Positions 44,035-53,175 of a stretch of 64,000 nt of DNA are shown in pieces. The stretch lies in the NCBI GenBank assembly GCA_035362715.1, contig DAOSDU010000002.1, positions 124,001 to 188,000 of the forward strand, in the 5' to 3' direction. The notes under the pieces are model-generated. The model had not been told where the DNA came from, did not search any database, and saw only the letters and a program-made list of their open reading frames with translations. The translations under genes were made by a program, and so were the position numbers. The DNA comes from Methanofastidiosum sp. Lineage in GTDB: Archaea; Methanobacteriota_B; Thermococci; Methanofastidiosales; Methanofastidiosaceae. Within the stretch, counting starts at the first letter, position 1. Each line of letters opens with the position of its first letter.

Positions 44035-45041
44035 AGGGAAGAGTAGCAGTTAAAGGGGACGTAGCTGAATGGAAAGCAGAAGAAGTTAACTCCCTAAGAG
44101 ATATGATTAAGTCTTCTCCTGTAGTAGGAGTTGTTGAACTTCAAGGGATACCTGCAAAACAGTTACAGAATATAAGGGAAGAACTAAGAGGCAAAGTTAC
44201 TTTTAGAATGTCAAAAAATAAGTTAATGAAGATAGCTCTTGAAAAAACTGAAAAAGAATCCCTAATGGACCATATTAATGCAGGAGCAGCTTTCGTTTTT
44301 TCTAATGAAAATCCTTTTAGAATTTACCGACTTTTACAAAAATCAAAAGCACCAGCACCAGCAAAACCAGGTGACGTTGCAAAAAATGATATAATAATCC
44401 CTCAAGGAAGTACAGGATTGCCACCAGGGCCACTTGTAAGTGAGCTTCAAACTCTTGGAGTCCCAGCTAAAATTGACAAGGGTACGATATCTATTGAAAG
44501 AGATGCAGTACTCGTAAAGCATGGAGAAATAATATCCAAGAAAATTAGTGACATTCTTTCTCAGCTTAAAATTGAACCAATGGAAGTTGGTGCAGATTTG
44601 GCGGCTGCTTATGAAAATGGACTATTATTCAAAAGAGATGTTCTAACTATCGATGACGCCCAAACTAGAAATAACGTAATAAAGGCATTTTCAAATGCTT
44701 TGGCGCTATCCTTTGATAGAAGAATATTTACAAAACAAAGTGTAAAACTATTAATACAGCAAGGTGCACTTAAAACAAAATCCTTGGCAATTGGTGCAAA
44801 TATAGTTTCTCCTGAGACTATTGGGCCAATAATGTCAAAGAGTGTTGCCCAAGCTCTCAGTCTATCCAAATTGTTAAATGGCGCTGCGTTGGACGATGAA
44901 CTTAAAAATAAGCTCAACGTATCTCAATCGTCAGCCCCTGCTGAGACAAAAGTAGTTGAACATAAGGTTGAAGAAAATAAAGATAATAAAGATAAAGATG
45001 GGGAAGCCGGATTAGAAGGTCTAGGTGCCCTATTTGGTTAA
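44031..45041 (+). CDS. rpl10: Ribosomal stalk protein L10 (P0)
   Basis: 336 residues: N-terminal ribosome-binding domain ([36 protein letters not shown]), archaeal P0 insertion, and a C-terminal acidic tail ([12 protein letters not shown]) shared with L12. This tail recruits elongation factors. ATG 44031 overlaps the L1 stop. Confidence 0.95.
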   Translation: MKGRVAVKGDVAEWKAEEVNSLRDMIKSSPVVGVVELQGIPAKQLQNIREELRGKVTFRMSKNKLMKIALEKTEKESLMDHINAGAAFVFSNENPFRIYRLLQKSKAPAPAKPGDVAKNDIIIPQGSTGLPPGPLVSELQTLGVPAKIDKGTISIERDAVLVKHGEIISKKISDILSQLKIEPMEVGADLAAAYENGLLFKRDVLTIDDAQTRNNVIKAFSNALALSFDRRIFTKQSVKLLIQQGALKTKSLAIGANIVSPETIGPIMSKSVAQALSLSKLLNGAALDDELKNKLNVSQSSAPAETKVVEHKVEENKDNKDKDGEAGLEGLGALFG

Positions 45042-45058
45042 TTAATGGAGGTGTGATT

Positions 45059-45367
45059 ATGGAATATGTATATGCTGCGATGATCCTTCATGAGGCTAAG
45101 AAGGAAATAAATGAAGCGAATTTAAACAGTGTTTTAAAAGCCGCTGGAGTAGCAGTCGATGAGGCCAGAATTAAAGCTCTTGTATCTTCATTGGAAGGTG
45201 TGGATATTGAGGATGCTATAAGCTCTGCTTCAATGCCAGTTGCTCAAGCACCTGTAGCTGCACCAGCAGCCGCTTCAGACCACAAAGCTTCTGAATCAAA
45301 GAAGGAAGAAAAGAAAGAAGAAGCAGAAGAATCGGCACTTGAAGGTTTAGGCGCTCTCTTCGGTTAA
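45059..45367 (+). CDS. rpl12: Ribosomal stalk protein L12 (P1)
   Basis: 102 residues: [22 protein letters not shown], Ala-rich hinge, Lys/Glu-rich stretch and terminal [19 protein letters not shown] 4 nt before ATG 45059; a GTG six bases earlier is less likely. Its end overlaps the convergent RlmE gene by 21 nt. Confidence 0.93.
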   Translation: MEYVYAAMILHEAKKEINEANLNSVLKAAGVAVDEARIKALVSSLEGVDIEDAISSASMPVAQAPVAAPAAASDHKASESKKEEKKEEAEESALEGLGALFG

Positions 45368-45982
45368 TTCTGTATCTTCTATTTTTAATTTTCTCTTTTT
45401 AAATCCTTTACATATGATGTAAGTTTCACGGCTTGCTGATCTTGATGACTCAGGCTTTGATATTTTAACGTAATAAAAATCATTTTTTATATCGTCTACT
45501 AATTCTTTAGTATATTCTCCTTGAAATAATTTTATGAGTAGATTTCCTTTATATTGTAACAAATTCGTGGATAATTCTAAGGCTCTATAACAAAGATCAA
45601 TAGACTTTTCATGGTCTAAAGATCTAATCCCTGATGTGTTAGGGGCAAGGTCTGAAATAATGGCGTTAAATTCTTGTTTAATATCCTTAATCCTCTCTAT
45701 AGTTGAACTATCAAATATATCTCCTTGGACAAAAAAAGAGTTGGGGAATTTTTCTTTCACGTTTTTCAAATCAACCCCCACTACTAACCCTGTATCTCCT
45801 ACTAATGTTGATGCTATTTGCATCCATCCGCCGGGAGCAGCCCCTAGATCTAATACACTATACCCTTTCTTTATAATATTGAATTTTTTGTTAAGTTGAA
45901 TAAGCTTAAAAGAGGCTCTGGACTTATAACCCTCTTTCTTGGCCATTCTGTGATACCCATCTTTCTGCTGATACATAATCAA
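45347..45982 (-). CDS. rlmE: FtsJ/RlmE-type ribose 2'-O-methyltransferase
   Basis: 211 residues. [15 protein letters not shown], motif [34 protein letters not shown] and SRETYIICK supply the K-D-K-E catalytic tetrad of the FtsJ family. The archaeal member modifies 23S rRNA. ATG 45982 or the third codon (ATG 45976) may be the start. Confidence 0.92.
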   Translation of the reverse strand: MIMYQQKDGYHRMAKKEGYKSRASFKLIQLNKKFNIIKKGYSVLDLGAAPGGWMQIASTLVGDTGLVVGVDLKNVKEKFPNSFFVQGDIFDSSTIERIKDIKQEFNAIISDLAPNTSGIRSLDHEKSIDLCYRALELSTNLLQYKGNLLIKLFQGEYTKELVDDIKNDFYYVKISKPESSRSASRETYIICKGFKKRKLKIEDTELTEESA

Positions 45983-46020
45983 TATTATATAAAAACTCTT
46001 TTAAATGTATATTTTCCCCT

Positions 46021-47487
46021 ATGACTGTGTCAAATTTGCTTGAATCTGCATCTTACTGGAATACAAAGGGCATAATTCTAGATAGGATGGGAAAGCATAA
46101 AGATGCATTAGTCTGTTTTGAAAAGGCGAGGGCAATTGACCCTCATGATGCAGACGTCATAACTAACATTGGTATATCATTTGATAAACTAGGAAAACCG
46201 GAAGAAGCCTTAAAATTCTATGATATGGCTCTTCAAAAAAATGAAGACACTAAGACTCTTTATAATAAAGGTATATCTCTGTCAAAAATTGGAAATTATT
46301 CTGAAGCAATAAATTGTTTTAAAAAAGTTCTAAATGAAGAAAAGAATAATAAAAATGCAATCATAAATCTTGCTATTGCACTACAAAAAATGGATAGACT
46401 AGATGAAGCCATTTCAATTCTAAAAGAGTGGGGGGAATTTGACTACATTTATACAAGAGCCCAGTTAATGCTTGAAAATGGGAAAAAACAGATTGAAGAC
46501 TCAATAAATCTATTGCATATGTGTTTGAATGAGAATTCTGAAAGTATTCCTTCTCTTGAGAATATTTCTTATGCTCTAAAGATGCTAGGTATGGAAGGAG
46601 AATCCCTAAGATACTTAGAAAACGTTAGGCAGCTTTACTCTGAAAGAAGAAAAGTAGAAGATAAAATCAAAACTTTGAAAGAATTATTGGTGGATTCTTT
46701 ATCTAATTATGAAAAAATAGGAGAAATTTTAATAACAAAAAAAGGATTAGGCAAAAATTATAATTTTTATAAAGATATCTTTGAAGGGCTTTATCAAGAT
46801 ATTCTATTCATCGATGAAGATCATTCCTCATTTTTGGATAATTATGGAAAAAGATCAATATCCTCCTCTAACGTATATATCAAAGAGCTTCTAGTCCGGA
46901 TTAACAATTTAAGTGAAAGCCTCACCATATTGAAGCTTAAAATAGAAGAGGATATTGGTAGACCAAGTCTTAGATATATTTTTTATATATTGAACCCATT
47001 AGAGCGGAAAAAAGAATCTGAAATTCAAGTATATTTAATTAATAATGGAGATATTGAAGCTTTTGACATATCTGTTTTAATAGAAAAAAACAAAGATTTG
47101 AATATATCAAAAATTGAAGATAAAATAGACTCGCTCAAACCCATGGAATATAGGCCTTATACCATTAAGATTAAGCCTAAGAACGAAGGAATATTTGAGA
47201 TTAATACTTTTTGTGATTATAGGGGAAATGAAGTCTATGAAACTAGAACTGTTTATCCCTTGGAAATACCATATTTGCCTGACGAGGACTCAATGTATTT
47301 GATTTCTTATCTAAAAGTTTTAAGGCTGGATATGGATACAACCGCAGAGGAAATAAAACGCAGATGGAAAGAGCTTTCTAAATATTATCACCCCGATACA
47401 ACCCAAGATGAAAAAGAAAAAATATTAAAAGAAGGCATTTTAAAAGAAATAAATGAAGCATATGAAGAATTGAAGAACTACTACTAG
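46021..47487 (+). CDS. TPR / Ig-like / J-domain fusion protein
   Basis: 488 residues, soluble. The first ~190 carry tandem TPR repeats (YWNTKGIILDRMGKHKDALVCF; NIGISFDKLGKPEEALKFYD; YNKGISLSKIGNYSEAINCF). A helical region follows, then about residues 325-420 form an Ig/CARDB-like beta domain (NNGDIEAFDISVLIEKN-D; YRPYTIKIKPKNEGIFEI). The last ~60 residues are a J domain with the Hsp70-activating HPD (YYHPDTT near residue 460). No signal peptide. It may be a co-chaperone whose TPR and Ig parts bind clients; the exact domain combination is unusual. Divergent from rlmE. Confidence 0.75.
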   Translation: MTVSNLLESASYWNTKGIILDRMGKHKDALVCFEKARAIDPHDADVITNIGISFDKLGKPEEALKFYDMALQKNEDTKTLYNKGISLSKIGNYSEAINCFKKVLNEEKNNKNAIINLAIALQKMDRLDEAISILKEWGEFDYIYTRAQLMLENGKKQIEDSINLLHMCLNENSESIPSLENISYALKMLGMEGESLRYLENVRQLYSERRKVEDKIKTLKELLVDSLSNYEKIGEILITKKGLGKNYNFYKDIFEGLYQDILFIDEDHSSFLDNYGKRSISSSNVYIKELLVRINNLSESLTILKLKIEEDIGRPSLRYIFYILNPLERKKESEIQVYLINNGDIEAFDISVLIEKNKDLNISKIEDKIDSLKPMEYRPYTIKIKPKNEGIFEINTFCDYRGNEVYETRTVYPLEIPYLPDEDSMYLISYLKVLRLDMDTTAEEIKRRWKELSKYYHPDTTQDEKEKILKEGILKEINEAYEELKNYY

Positions 47488-47561
47488 ATTATCAATATAT
47501 CCTTCTTACAATATTCATAAAAAACAGCAAGATATAAAAATTAAGTAAAGAAATAAGGCAT

Positions 47562-48080
47562 ATGAAGAATAAAAAAAGTGTAATATTAGTATCGATATTG
47601 ATACTTCATCTCTTTTTCATAAATCCCGTAGTATCTGCAGATGTTCCAAGATCTTTTTTTGTGGACACAGCTAATGGTCAACCTCAATCAATAATAGTAG
47701 TTGGTAAAAATGCAGCTTCGATGGATTCGATTTCTGGAAGCTTAATTATTACAAAAATTCAAGCCGAAGCATACTATGAGGATCCCGCAAAAGGTTTATT
47801 TAGGGTTAATATTTGGGATCGTGAGAAATTGATAACCTATGATGAATTACTAATGGAAGATGTCGCTAAAAAGAATAATCTTATACTTGTGGGCGGGCCC
47901 GTTGCAAATAGACTTGTAGCGAATCTAGTTAGAGAAGGTAAATCCAAAGTTGACTGGTATAATTCACAAGGGGAGACTGAATACATATCAAATGGTTTAT
48001 ACGAACGTGATGTGATTATTGTCGCAGGTGCAGACAGAGAAAAAACAAGGGCTGCAGTATTACAATTGATTAGTTCTTAA
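47562..48080 (+). CDS. Small S-layer-domain-like secreted protein, 172 aa
   Basis: Signal peptide about residues 1-27 (VILVSILILHLFFINPVVSA). The mature part looks like a piece of methanogen S-layer proteins: IIVVGKNAASMDSISGS, LILVGGPVANRLVANLV and VIIVAGADREKTRAAVLQL. Those motifs bracket large S-layer proteins in methanogens; here they sit close together with no middle. It could be a stand-alone S-layer-associated protein. Promoter and neighbours suggest a single gene. Confidence 0.7.
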   Translation: MKNKKSVILVSILILHLFFINPVVSADVPRSFFVDTANGQPQSIIVVGKNAASMDSISGSLIITKIQAEAYYEDPAKGLFRVNIWDREKLITYDELLMEDVAKKNNLILVGGPVANRLVANLVREGKSKVDWYNSQGETEYISNGLYERDVIIVAGADREKTRAAVLQLISS

Positions 48081-48147
48081 TCGCTCTATTCGAAATCAAT
48101 ATCTATATATAATTGTAAGAATCTCCATAGGAAATCAAGGGGTTATA

Positions 48148-48603
48148 ATGAAAGAAGTATTAGTGCTATATACCGGACAAAAATATAAATGCAAGCAATG
48201 CGGAGAATGCTGCAGGGTTCGTGGAGTTCCACTAACTTTATTTGATATAGAAAGAATTGAAAAAAATACCGATAAAGAGTTCGCTTTGTACGATATTTCC
48301 AGAAAGAAATTCGTAATTGAAAAAAGAATTTGGGATAATGGTTGCGTATTTTTGGATGATAAAAATTGTACAATACATGAATATAAGCCCTTGATTTGTA
48401 GACTTTTCCCATTGGGAGTTTTTTATAAACCCATATCTGAATCAGATACTCCTTATATATTAAAAAATGGAGAAAAGGCATACATATATGTCGATATCTC
48501 CTGCCCTGGAATTGGAAACGAAGGAGAACCTTTTGACATTGAAAAAATTTTAGAATTATGCCAGAAAATTAAAATTGAAATGGCTTATACATTAAACTTG
48601 TAG
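48148..48603 (+). CDS. YkgJ/UPF0153 cysteine-cluster protein
   Basis: 151 residues with CKQCGECCRVRG near the N-terminus, GCVFLDDKNCTIHEYKPLICRLFPLG and a final SCPG, the zinc/iron cysteine pattern of the YkgJ family (CxxCxxCC ... C ... Cx6-8C). Function unknown in most lineages. Followed 6 nt later by the PUA protein, so probably cotranscribed. Confidence 0.9.
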   Translation: MKEVLVLYTGQKYKCKQCGECCRVRGVPLTLFDIERIEKNTDKEFALYDISRKKFVIEKRIWDNGCVFLDDKNCTIHEYKPLICRLFPLGVFYKPISESDTPYILKNGEKAYIYVDISCPGIGNEGEPFDIEKILELCQKIKIEMAYTLNL

Positions 48604-48609
48604 GTATTT

Positions 48610-49074
48610 ATGAGAATCGTAGAAGGAAAAAAACTGGATATTATAAAAAAAACTATTGAGAGCTATGGTGGAATCTTCGAGTTGCCTGCAAACAATATAT
48701 TATTGATAGTTGGCGATGAGGTATTTTTTGTTAACAAACTAATTTATGAAAAAGTATTAGATGAAAGAATAAACGAGAACTTAGTTTCTATGGGAACACA
48801 AATTGGTAAATTCCAAAAAAGCAATTTTTTATTGGGTTTAGAATGTCATTTAATAATAGCTCCTTCATCAAAAAAATCAAAATTGAATGAAAAAGGCGCT
48901 TCTTTATTCTTATATGGGCGGGATGTTTTTGTTAAGAATATGGTGAATCCACCAAAAAAAGGGTATACAATAGTTTCAAATATAAGAAATGAAGTGATTG
49001 GCATTGGTAAATTTGATGGAAAGATGTTGAATAATGTTATTGATAGGGGGTCATACCTCCGAACTCTTGAATAA
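48610..49074 (+). CDS. PUA-domain NIP7-like ribosome-biogenesis protein
   Basis: 154 residues. The pattern GTQIGKFQKSNFLLGLECHLIIAPSS and ASLFLYGRDVFVKNM, VIDRGSYLR follows the NIP7/PUA family, which acts in 60S maturation in eukaryotes and binds RNA. The C-terminal PUA fold ends with IGIGKFDGKM. Homology is by motif recognition, not search. Confidence 0.75.
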   Translation: MRIVEGKKLDIIKKTIESYGGIFELPANNILLIVGDEVFFVNKLIYEKVLDERINENLVSMGTQIGKFQKSNFLLGLECHLIIAPSSKKSKLNEKGASLFLYGRDVFVKNMVNPPKKGYTIVSNIRNEVIGIGKFDGKMLNNVIDRGSYLRTLE

Positions 49075-49121
49075 TGTTTAGTTTAAAACATACAATGTTA
49101 AATTTGTTACACTAAGGTCAT

Positions 49122-49132
49122 CATATTTAAAA
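49122..49132 (+). promoter_or_regulatory. argF promoter TATA box
   Basis: CATATTTAAAAGG-like box about 35-45 nt before ATG 49166, with GGTGAT at 49155-49160. Confidence 0.5.
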
Positions 49133-49165
49133 GGTATTTTTAATTTCTTCATTCGGTGATACTTA

Positions 49166-50083
49166 ATGGTAGTTAATATGAAAGGCAAGCATCTTGCTTC
49201 TTTACATGACCTTACGAAAGAAGAAATATGGCAAATTTTGAAAACCGCCGAAACTTTGAAGATTAAACAGAAAACCGGGGAACGACACGAATTATTGTAC
49301 GGTAAAACTTTAGCAATGATATTCCAAAAACCATCAACGAGAACAAGGGTGTCTTTTGAAGTTGGAATGAAACAATTAGGGGGGCATGCTTTGTACTTAT
49401 CCTCTACAGACCTCCAACTGGGGAGGGGGGAAACAGTAGGAGATACGGGAGCAGTTCTCGCTCGTTATTGCGATGGTATAATGGCAAGGGTATTTTCCCA
49501 TGACAACATTATAGAACTATGCAAACATTCAACTGTTCCAGTTATAAATGGTCTATCCGACCTTTTACATCCATGTCAATGCTTGGCTGATTTAGAAACA
49601 ATTCTAGAAAAGAAACAAGAATTTAAAGGACTTAAATTAGCATTTGTCGGTGATGGAAACAACGTTTGTCATTCTCTAATGTTTGGATCTGCAAAAGTAG
49701 GGATGGATATGACTGTTGTCTGTCCAAAGGGTTACGAACCTGACAAACAAATTGAGAAAATGGCACTAGAAGACGGACTTAAACTTGAAATAACAAACGA
49801 CCCTAAAGGTGTTAAAGGCGCAGATGTAATTTACACAGATGTATGGGCAAGTATGGGTAAAGACAAAGAGCATGATGACAGAGTAAAAGTATTCAAACCT
49901 TACCAGGTAAACGAAAAATTAGTTTCACAGGCTCAAGACGACTGTATAGTTATGCACTGCTTACCTGCGCACAGGGGAGAAGAAATAACTGACGAAGTAG
50001 TAGATGGCCCACATTCAGTCGTACTTGACCAAGCCGAGAACAGAAACCACGCACAAAAAGCCGTAATGGCACTTTTAATGTAA
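49166..50083 (+). CDS. argF: Ornithine carbamoyltransferase
   Basis: Makes citrulline from ornithine and carbamoyl phosphate. 305 residues: carbamoyl-phosphate site STRTR (QKPSTRTRVSFEVG, near residue 57), HPCQCLADLETI, DGNNVCHSL, and the ornithine-specific HCLPAHRG. SD GGTGAT 5 nt before ATG 49166. Monocistronic, with a hairpin and T-run right after the stop. Confidence 0.94.
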   Translation: MVVNMKGKHLASLHDLTKEEIWQILKTAETLKIKQKTGERHELLYGKTLAMIFQKPSTRTRVSFEVGMKQLGGHALYLSSTDLQLGRGETVGDTGAVLARYCDGIMARVFSHDNIIELCKHSTVPVINGLSDLLHPCQCLADLETILEKKQEFKGLKLAFVGDGNNVCHSLMFGSAKVGMDMTVVCPKGYEPDKQIEKMALEDGLKLEITNDPKGVKGADVIYTDVWASMGKDKEHDDRVKVFKPYQVNEKLVSQAQDDCIVMHCLPAHRGEEITDEVVDGPHSVVLDQAENRNHAQKAVMALLM

Positions 50084-50112
50084 TAGATTATTAATCTATT
50101 ATTCTTTTTTTA
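50083..50112 (+). terminator. argF terminator
   Basis: ATAGAT and ATCTAT pair around a 5-nt loop directly after the stop (50083-50099), followed by a T-run (50105-50111). Confidence 0.6.
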
Positions 50113-50214
50113 TATTAATTTTTTAGTTACACTTTCTATTATTCTAACTTAATAGCATTAAATACCTAGAAAAATATATAAACTCCTACAAGAAAAACTG
50201 TAAAAGGGATACTC

Positions 50215-50445
50215 ATGAGGATTTCTAAATTATATGGGCTCGAATTGTATAATACAAAAGGCGAGTACATAGGCATAATTAATGATATTATTCTTGAAGT
50301 AAAAGAAGGAGTTGTCTTTGGACTAGCAGTTGGGCAAGAAAAAGGCATAGACAATATTGCAGTCGGATTCAAGGATGTTTCTGCTATCGGGGACATCGTT
50401 ATTGTAAGGGCTAAGAAAGAAGATTCAGTAAAGCTTGGAATGTAA
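50215..50445 (+). CDS. PRC-barrel domain protein
   Basis: 76 residues with the PRC-barrel pattern: SKLYGLELYNTKGEYIGIINDIILEVKEGVV. Such domains occur in RNA processing (RimM) and electron-transfer proteins; role here unknown. The 50215 ATG is preceded by AAGGGATACTC. Directly followed by GGGP synthase. Confidence 0.8.
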   Translation: MRISKLYGLELYNTKGEYIGIINDIILEVKEGVVFGLAVGQEKGIDNIAVGFKDVSAIGDIVIVRAKKEDSVKLGM

Positions 50446-50458
50446 AAGGGTGTTCAAA

Positions 50459-51193
50459 ATGACGGGCAAAATAGAGAAATATCTTTTAGATAAATTGCAA
50501 AAGGAAAAACTTCATTTTTCTTTAGTTGACCCAGATAGCTTCTCTATAGAAGAAGCAAAAAGCGCAGCTGCTATTTCCGAGGAGGCTGGAAGCGACGCGA
50601 TATTAATAGGTGGTTCTACACATACTTTGGGCAATTATCTTGATATTTTGATAGAATCAATTAAAGCCAGTACAAAACTCCCTGTGATTATATTCCCCGG
50701 AGGTGTAGCCCAAGTATCACCCAAGGCAGATGCAATCCTTTTCATGTCTTATATGAATTCAAGAAATCCTTATTTTATTACAAAATCTCAAGCTCTCGGA
50801 AGTTTCCTAGTAAAAAAAACTGGAATCGAACCTATACCCACAGGTTACCTAGTAGTTGAACCAGGTGAAACTGTAGGGTGGATGGGAGAAGCTGATCTTA
50901 TTCCTAGAAAAAAACCCCAAATAGCTGCTGCTTATTCACTAGCCGCACAGTATCTTGGGATGAGATTTGTTTATCTTGAAGCGGGATCAGGCGCTCCTGA
51001 AACAGTTACTCCTGAAATGGTGGGACTTGTAAAAAAGGTCATTGATATACCTTTAATTGTAGGGGGTGGAATAAGATCTCCAGAATCAGCAAAGAAACTT
51101 GCTATGGCGGGAGCAGACATATTCGTAACTGGAACTATTATTGAAAAAGAAAAAGAAAAACTTTTTGACATAATAAAAGCCATAAAAAGTTAA
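50459..51193 (+). CDS. Geranylgeranylglyceryl phosphate synthase
   Basis: Forms the first ether bond of archaeal lipids, joining G1P and GGPP. About 244 residues from ATG 50459, preceded by AGGGTG; a TTG inside the PRC gene (50435) gives a longer, less likely form. TIM-barrel motifs: HFSLVDPDSF, LIGGST, IIFPGGV, YLEAGSGAP, IVGGGIRSPE and FVTGTIIE. With egsA (30523) it covers two steps of lipid backbone synthesis. Confidence 0.94.
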   Translation: MTGKIEKYLLDKLQKEKLHFSLVDPDSFSIEEAKSAAAISEEAGSDAILIGGSTHTLGNYLDILIESIKASTKLPVIIFPGGVAQVSPKADAILFMSYMNSRNPYFITKSQALGSFLVKKTGIEPIPTGYLVVEPGETVGWMGEADLIPRKKPQIAAAYSLAAQYLGMRFVYLEAGSGAPETVTPEMVGLVKKVIDIPLIVGGGIRSPESAKKLAMAGADIFVTGTIIEKEKEKLFDIIKAIKS

Positions 51194-51502
51194 AGTGGGC
51201 GGATTATAGCCCATCTTTTGTAATATTGGCATTGAACTAAGCGACCTACCACAAACCTCAGACCAGGTTTCATCGGTTTTAGTTTGGCCTTGCACCATGT
51301 GGGAAGGTATTCCACCGTTTCCTATGCCTTCTCAGTAGTTTTGGAATTTGTTGCCAAATTCCGTCTACATCATTTTCATCAGACAAAGGCCGTTTTTTTC
51401 TGTTCCTTTACCTTGGATTTCTCCAAGCATCTTTCGATGCCACATCCTGATCAGGTGGATGGAGCTTCCTCCCCTAAGGGAAGCCAATATTCCGCCCACA
51501 CA
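51194..51502 (-). ncRNA. rnpB: RNase P RNA
   Basis: An RNA of about 309 nt on the - strand, in a gap otherwise free of genes. It starts at about 51502 with GTGGGCGGA and ends near 51194 with the perfectly complementary TCCGCCCAC (9-bp P1). It contains the GGGGAGGAAGCTCC core found near the 5' end of RNase P RNAs, ACAGAAA, and GGTGGAATACC-like and GAAACC stem-loop segments. A TATA box sits about 25 nt upstream. Its 3' end abuts the GGGP synthase stop. Identification is by motif recognition without a covariance model. Confidence 0.8.
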
Positions 51503-51520
51503 ATAACTTAATAACGTTGA

Positions 51521-51531
51521 AGATATAAATT
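51521..51531 (-). promoter_or_regulatory. rnpB promoter TATA box
   Basis: Read on the - strand: AATTTATATCT, centred about 25 nt before the predicted RNA start near 51502. Confidence 0.6.
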
Positions 51532-51536
51532 TATTC

Positions 51537-52562
51537 ATGAATATTCTGATGATTGGTGAATATCCTCCAAAAATTGGAGGTATTTCTACCCACATATCTC
51601 AACTAAAAAAAGAATTAAATAAACTAGACCAAGATGTTTTTGTTTTAACTTATTCAAATTGCTTAGAAGAAAAAGTATATTCTACAAGATTACCTAAGAA
51701 GTTTAGGGGATTTTTTTTTATTATATTTGGTTTCTTCAAAGGCATCAGAATTATTAGAAAAAATAAAATTGATTTAATACATGCGCATTTTGCCACAACT
51801 CCCGGACTACTAGGCCTTTTTTTGTCTGTTGTTACAAGGAGAAAAAGAATTTTAACAGTTCATGGTAGTGATATCAATGTTTACTTAAATCGAAGGATTA
51901 TGGGCCAAGTGGTAAGATTATTATTATCCAAGTATCTCGTTATTATTGCTGTATCTCCTGATTTAGCTGAAAAAATTACACATTTTTCTAAGGGAGATGT
52001 AATTTCTATTCCCAACGGAGTTGACAATTTGAGATTTTTTTCTAATGTTTCTGAAAAAAAAGGGATAGGATTTATTGGGGCTTTGGTGAATGAGAAAAAT
52101 CCTAGAGAATTTGTTGAGCTAATCAGAGAACTTCGGCAAAAAAGAATTGTTGAACCAGCATATATCATTGGCGATGGGTATCTAAGAAAAGAACTAGAAG
52201 AAATTTCCAATGGACTAAATATTAATTATTTAGGGGAAATAGTAAATACAGAAAAATACTTGAATAAATTTAAAGTAGTTGTTTCAACTTCAAAAACTGA
52301 AGGATTTGGACTTTCTATTCTAGAGTCTATGGCATGTGGCGTTCCTGTAGTTTCACTTGTAAGTCCGGGCTCTGAATATCTATTAGGTGATTTGAATTTG
52401 GTAGTCCAAGATAAGAATCAATTAGCAGAATTAGTAGCAAAAATAATATTAAATCCAGAAATTAGACTTGAACTTTCCAACAAGGTACTAGAAAAATCTA
52501 AGTTATTTTCTTGGAAAAAGTGTGCTGAAGAGACCTTGGTCGTCTATAAAAAATTTATTTAA
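51537..52562 (+). CDS. Family GT4-like glycosyltransferase
   Basis: 341 residues of GT-B type: N-terminal MIGEYPPKIGGISTHI glycine-rich loop, DLIHAHFATTPGL, LTVHGSDINVY, VSPDLAEKI, SIPNGVDNLRFF, and the nucleotide-sugar EGFGLSILESMACGVPVVS (E-x7-E). Probably adds a sugar in glycolipid or glycoprotein assembly; acceptor unknown. Convergent with the archaeosortase gene (8-nt overlap), and divergent from rnpB. Confidence 0.9.
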   Translation: MNILMIGEYPPKIGGISTHISQLKKELNKLDQDVFVLTYSNCLEEKVYSTRLPKKFRGFFFIIFGFFKGIRIIRKNKIDLIHAHFATTPGLLGLFLSVVTRRKRILTVHGSDINVYLNRRIMGQVVRLLLSKYLVIIAVSPDLAEKITHFSKGDVISIPNGVDNLRFFSNVSEKKGIGFIGALVNEKNPREFVELIRELRQKRIVEPAYIIGDGYLRKELEEISNGLNINYLGEIVNTEKYLNKFKVVVSTSKTEGFGLSILESMACGVPVVSLVSPGSEYLLGDLNLVVQDKNQLAELVAKIILNPEIRLELSNKVLEKSKLFSWKKCAEETLVVYKKFI

Positions 52563-53052
52563 ATAATGGGATGTAAGGATTTATTTTTATTAAAATAAGA
52601 AATGAAAAACCTATTCCTAGTGCATATGCCAATATATCGTGGGCAATAAGCCAACTATAATCTTTTTCAAAAAGGTATATTGTCACGACTAGTCTTAATA
52701 TATTCAAAAATAATAGGCTTATAAGAAATAAAGATAGATATACTATTTTTTTAGTTAATGTTAGTGAGGAAAGTACAAATAAAGATGTGAATATGGCACC
52801 TGAAGCTAATCCAATACACCTTTTAGAGATCTCATAATTTCCAACAGCTACAAATTTCTCAGATATAATAAGTGGCTTTTGTATGTCTAAAAGTGCTATC
52901 CCTTCCTTAACAGCTTCCGCTGTGAATATCCTAATTGGGGTATAATCGCTTATAACATAAAGAAATATGGAAACTATTGTTCCCTTAATAAAAAATAATA
53001 ACTTAACATAATTGCCCTCTCCATATTTCTCAATTATCTTATCTTTTATCAT
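52555..53052 (-). CDS. Archaeosortase/exosortase family protein
   Basis: 165 residues with about five membrane helices. The exosortase catalytic triad is visible: Cys79 in RCIGLASG, Arg120 in NILRLVV and His138 in AHDILAYALG. The family cuts surface proteins bearing C-terminal sorting tails (e.g. PEF- or PGF-CTERM) and couples them to a lipid (established). No such tail is seen on the surface proteins in this window, so its substrate lies elsewhere. It is convergent with a glycosyltransferase gene. Confidence 0.85.
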   Translation of the reverse strand: MIKDKIIEKYGEGNYVKLLFFIKGTIVSIFLYVISDYTPIRIFTAEAVKEGIALLDIQKPLIISEKFVAVGNYEISKRCIGLASGAIFTSLFVLSSLTLTKKIVYLSLFLISLLFLNILRLVVTIYLFEKDYSWLIAHDILAYALGIGFSFLILIKINPYIPLFK

Positions 53053-53127
53053 TTATTTTTCAATAATAGAGACAGTTTTAAGTTTTTCCTTATTAATTTT
53101 GTAGATTTCGTAACATTCAGGGATAAT

Positions 53128-53137
53128 TTTATATATT
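53128..53137 (+). promoter_or_regulatory. minD-like gene promoter TATA box
   Basis: TTTATATATT about 40 nt before TTG 53176; SD GGAGGA at 53164-53169. Confidence 0.6.
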
Positions 53138-53175
53138 AATTTACTTTTAATTATATAAACAACGGAGGAGTTTTA

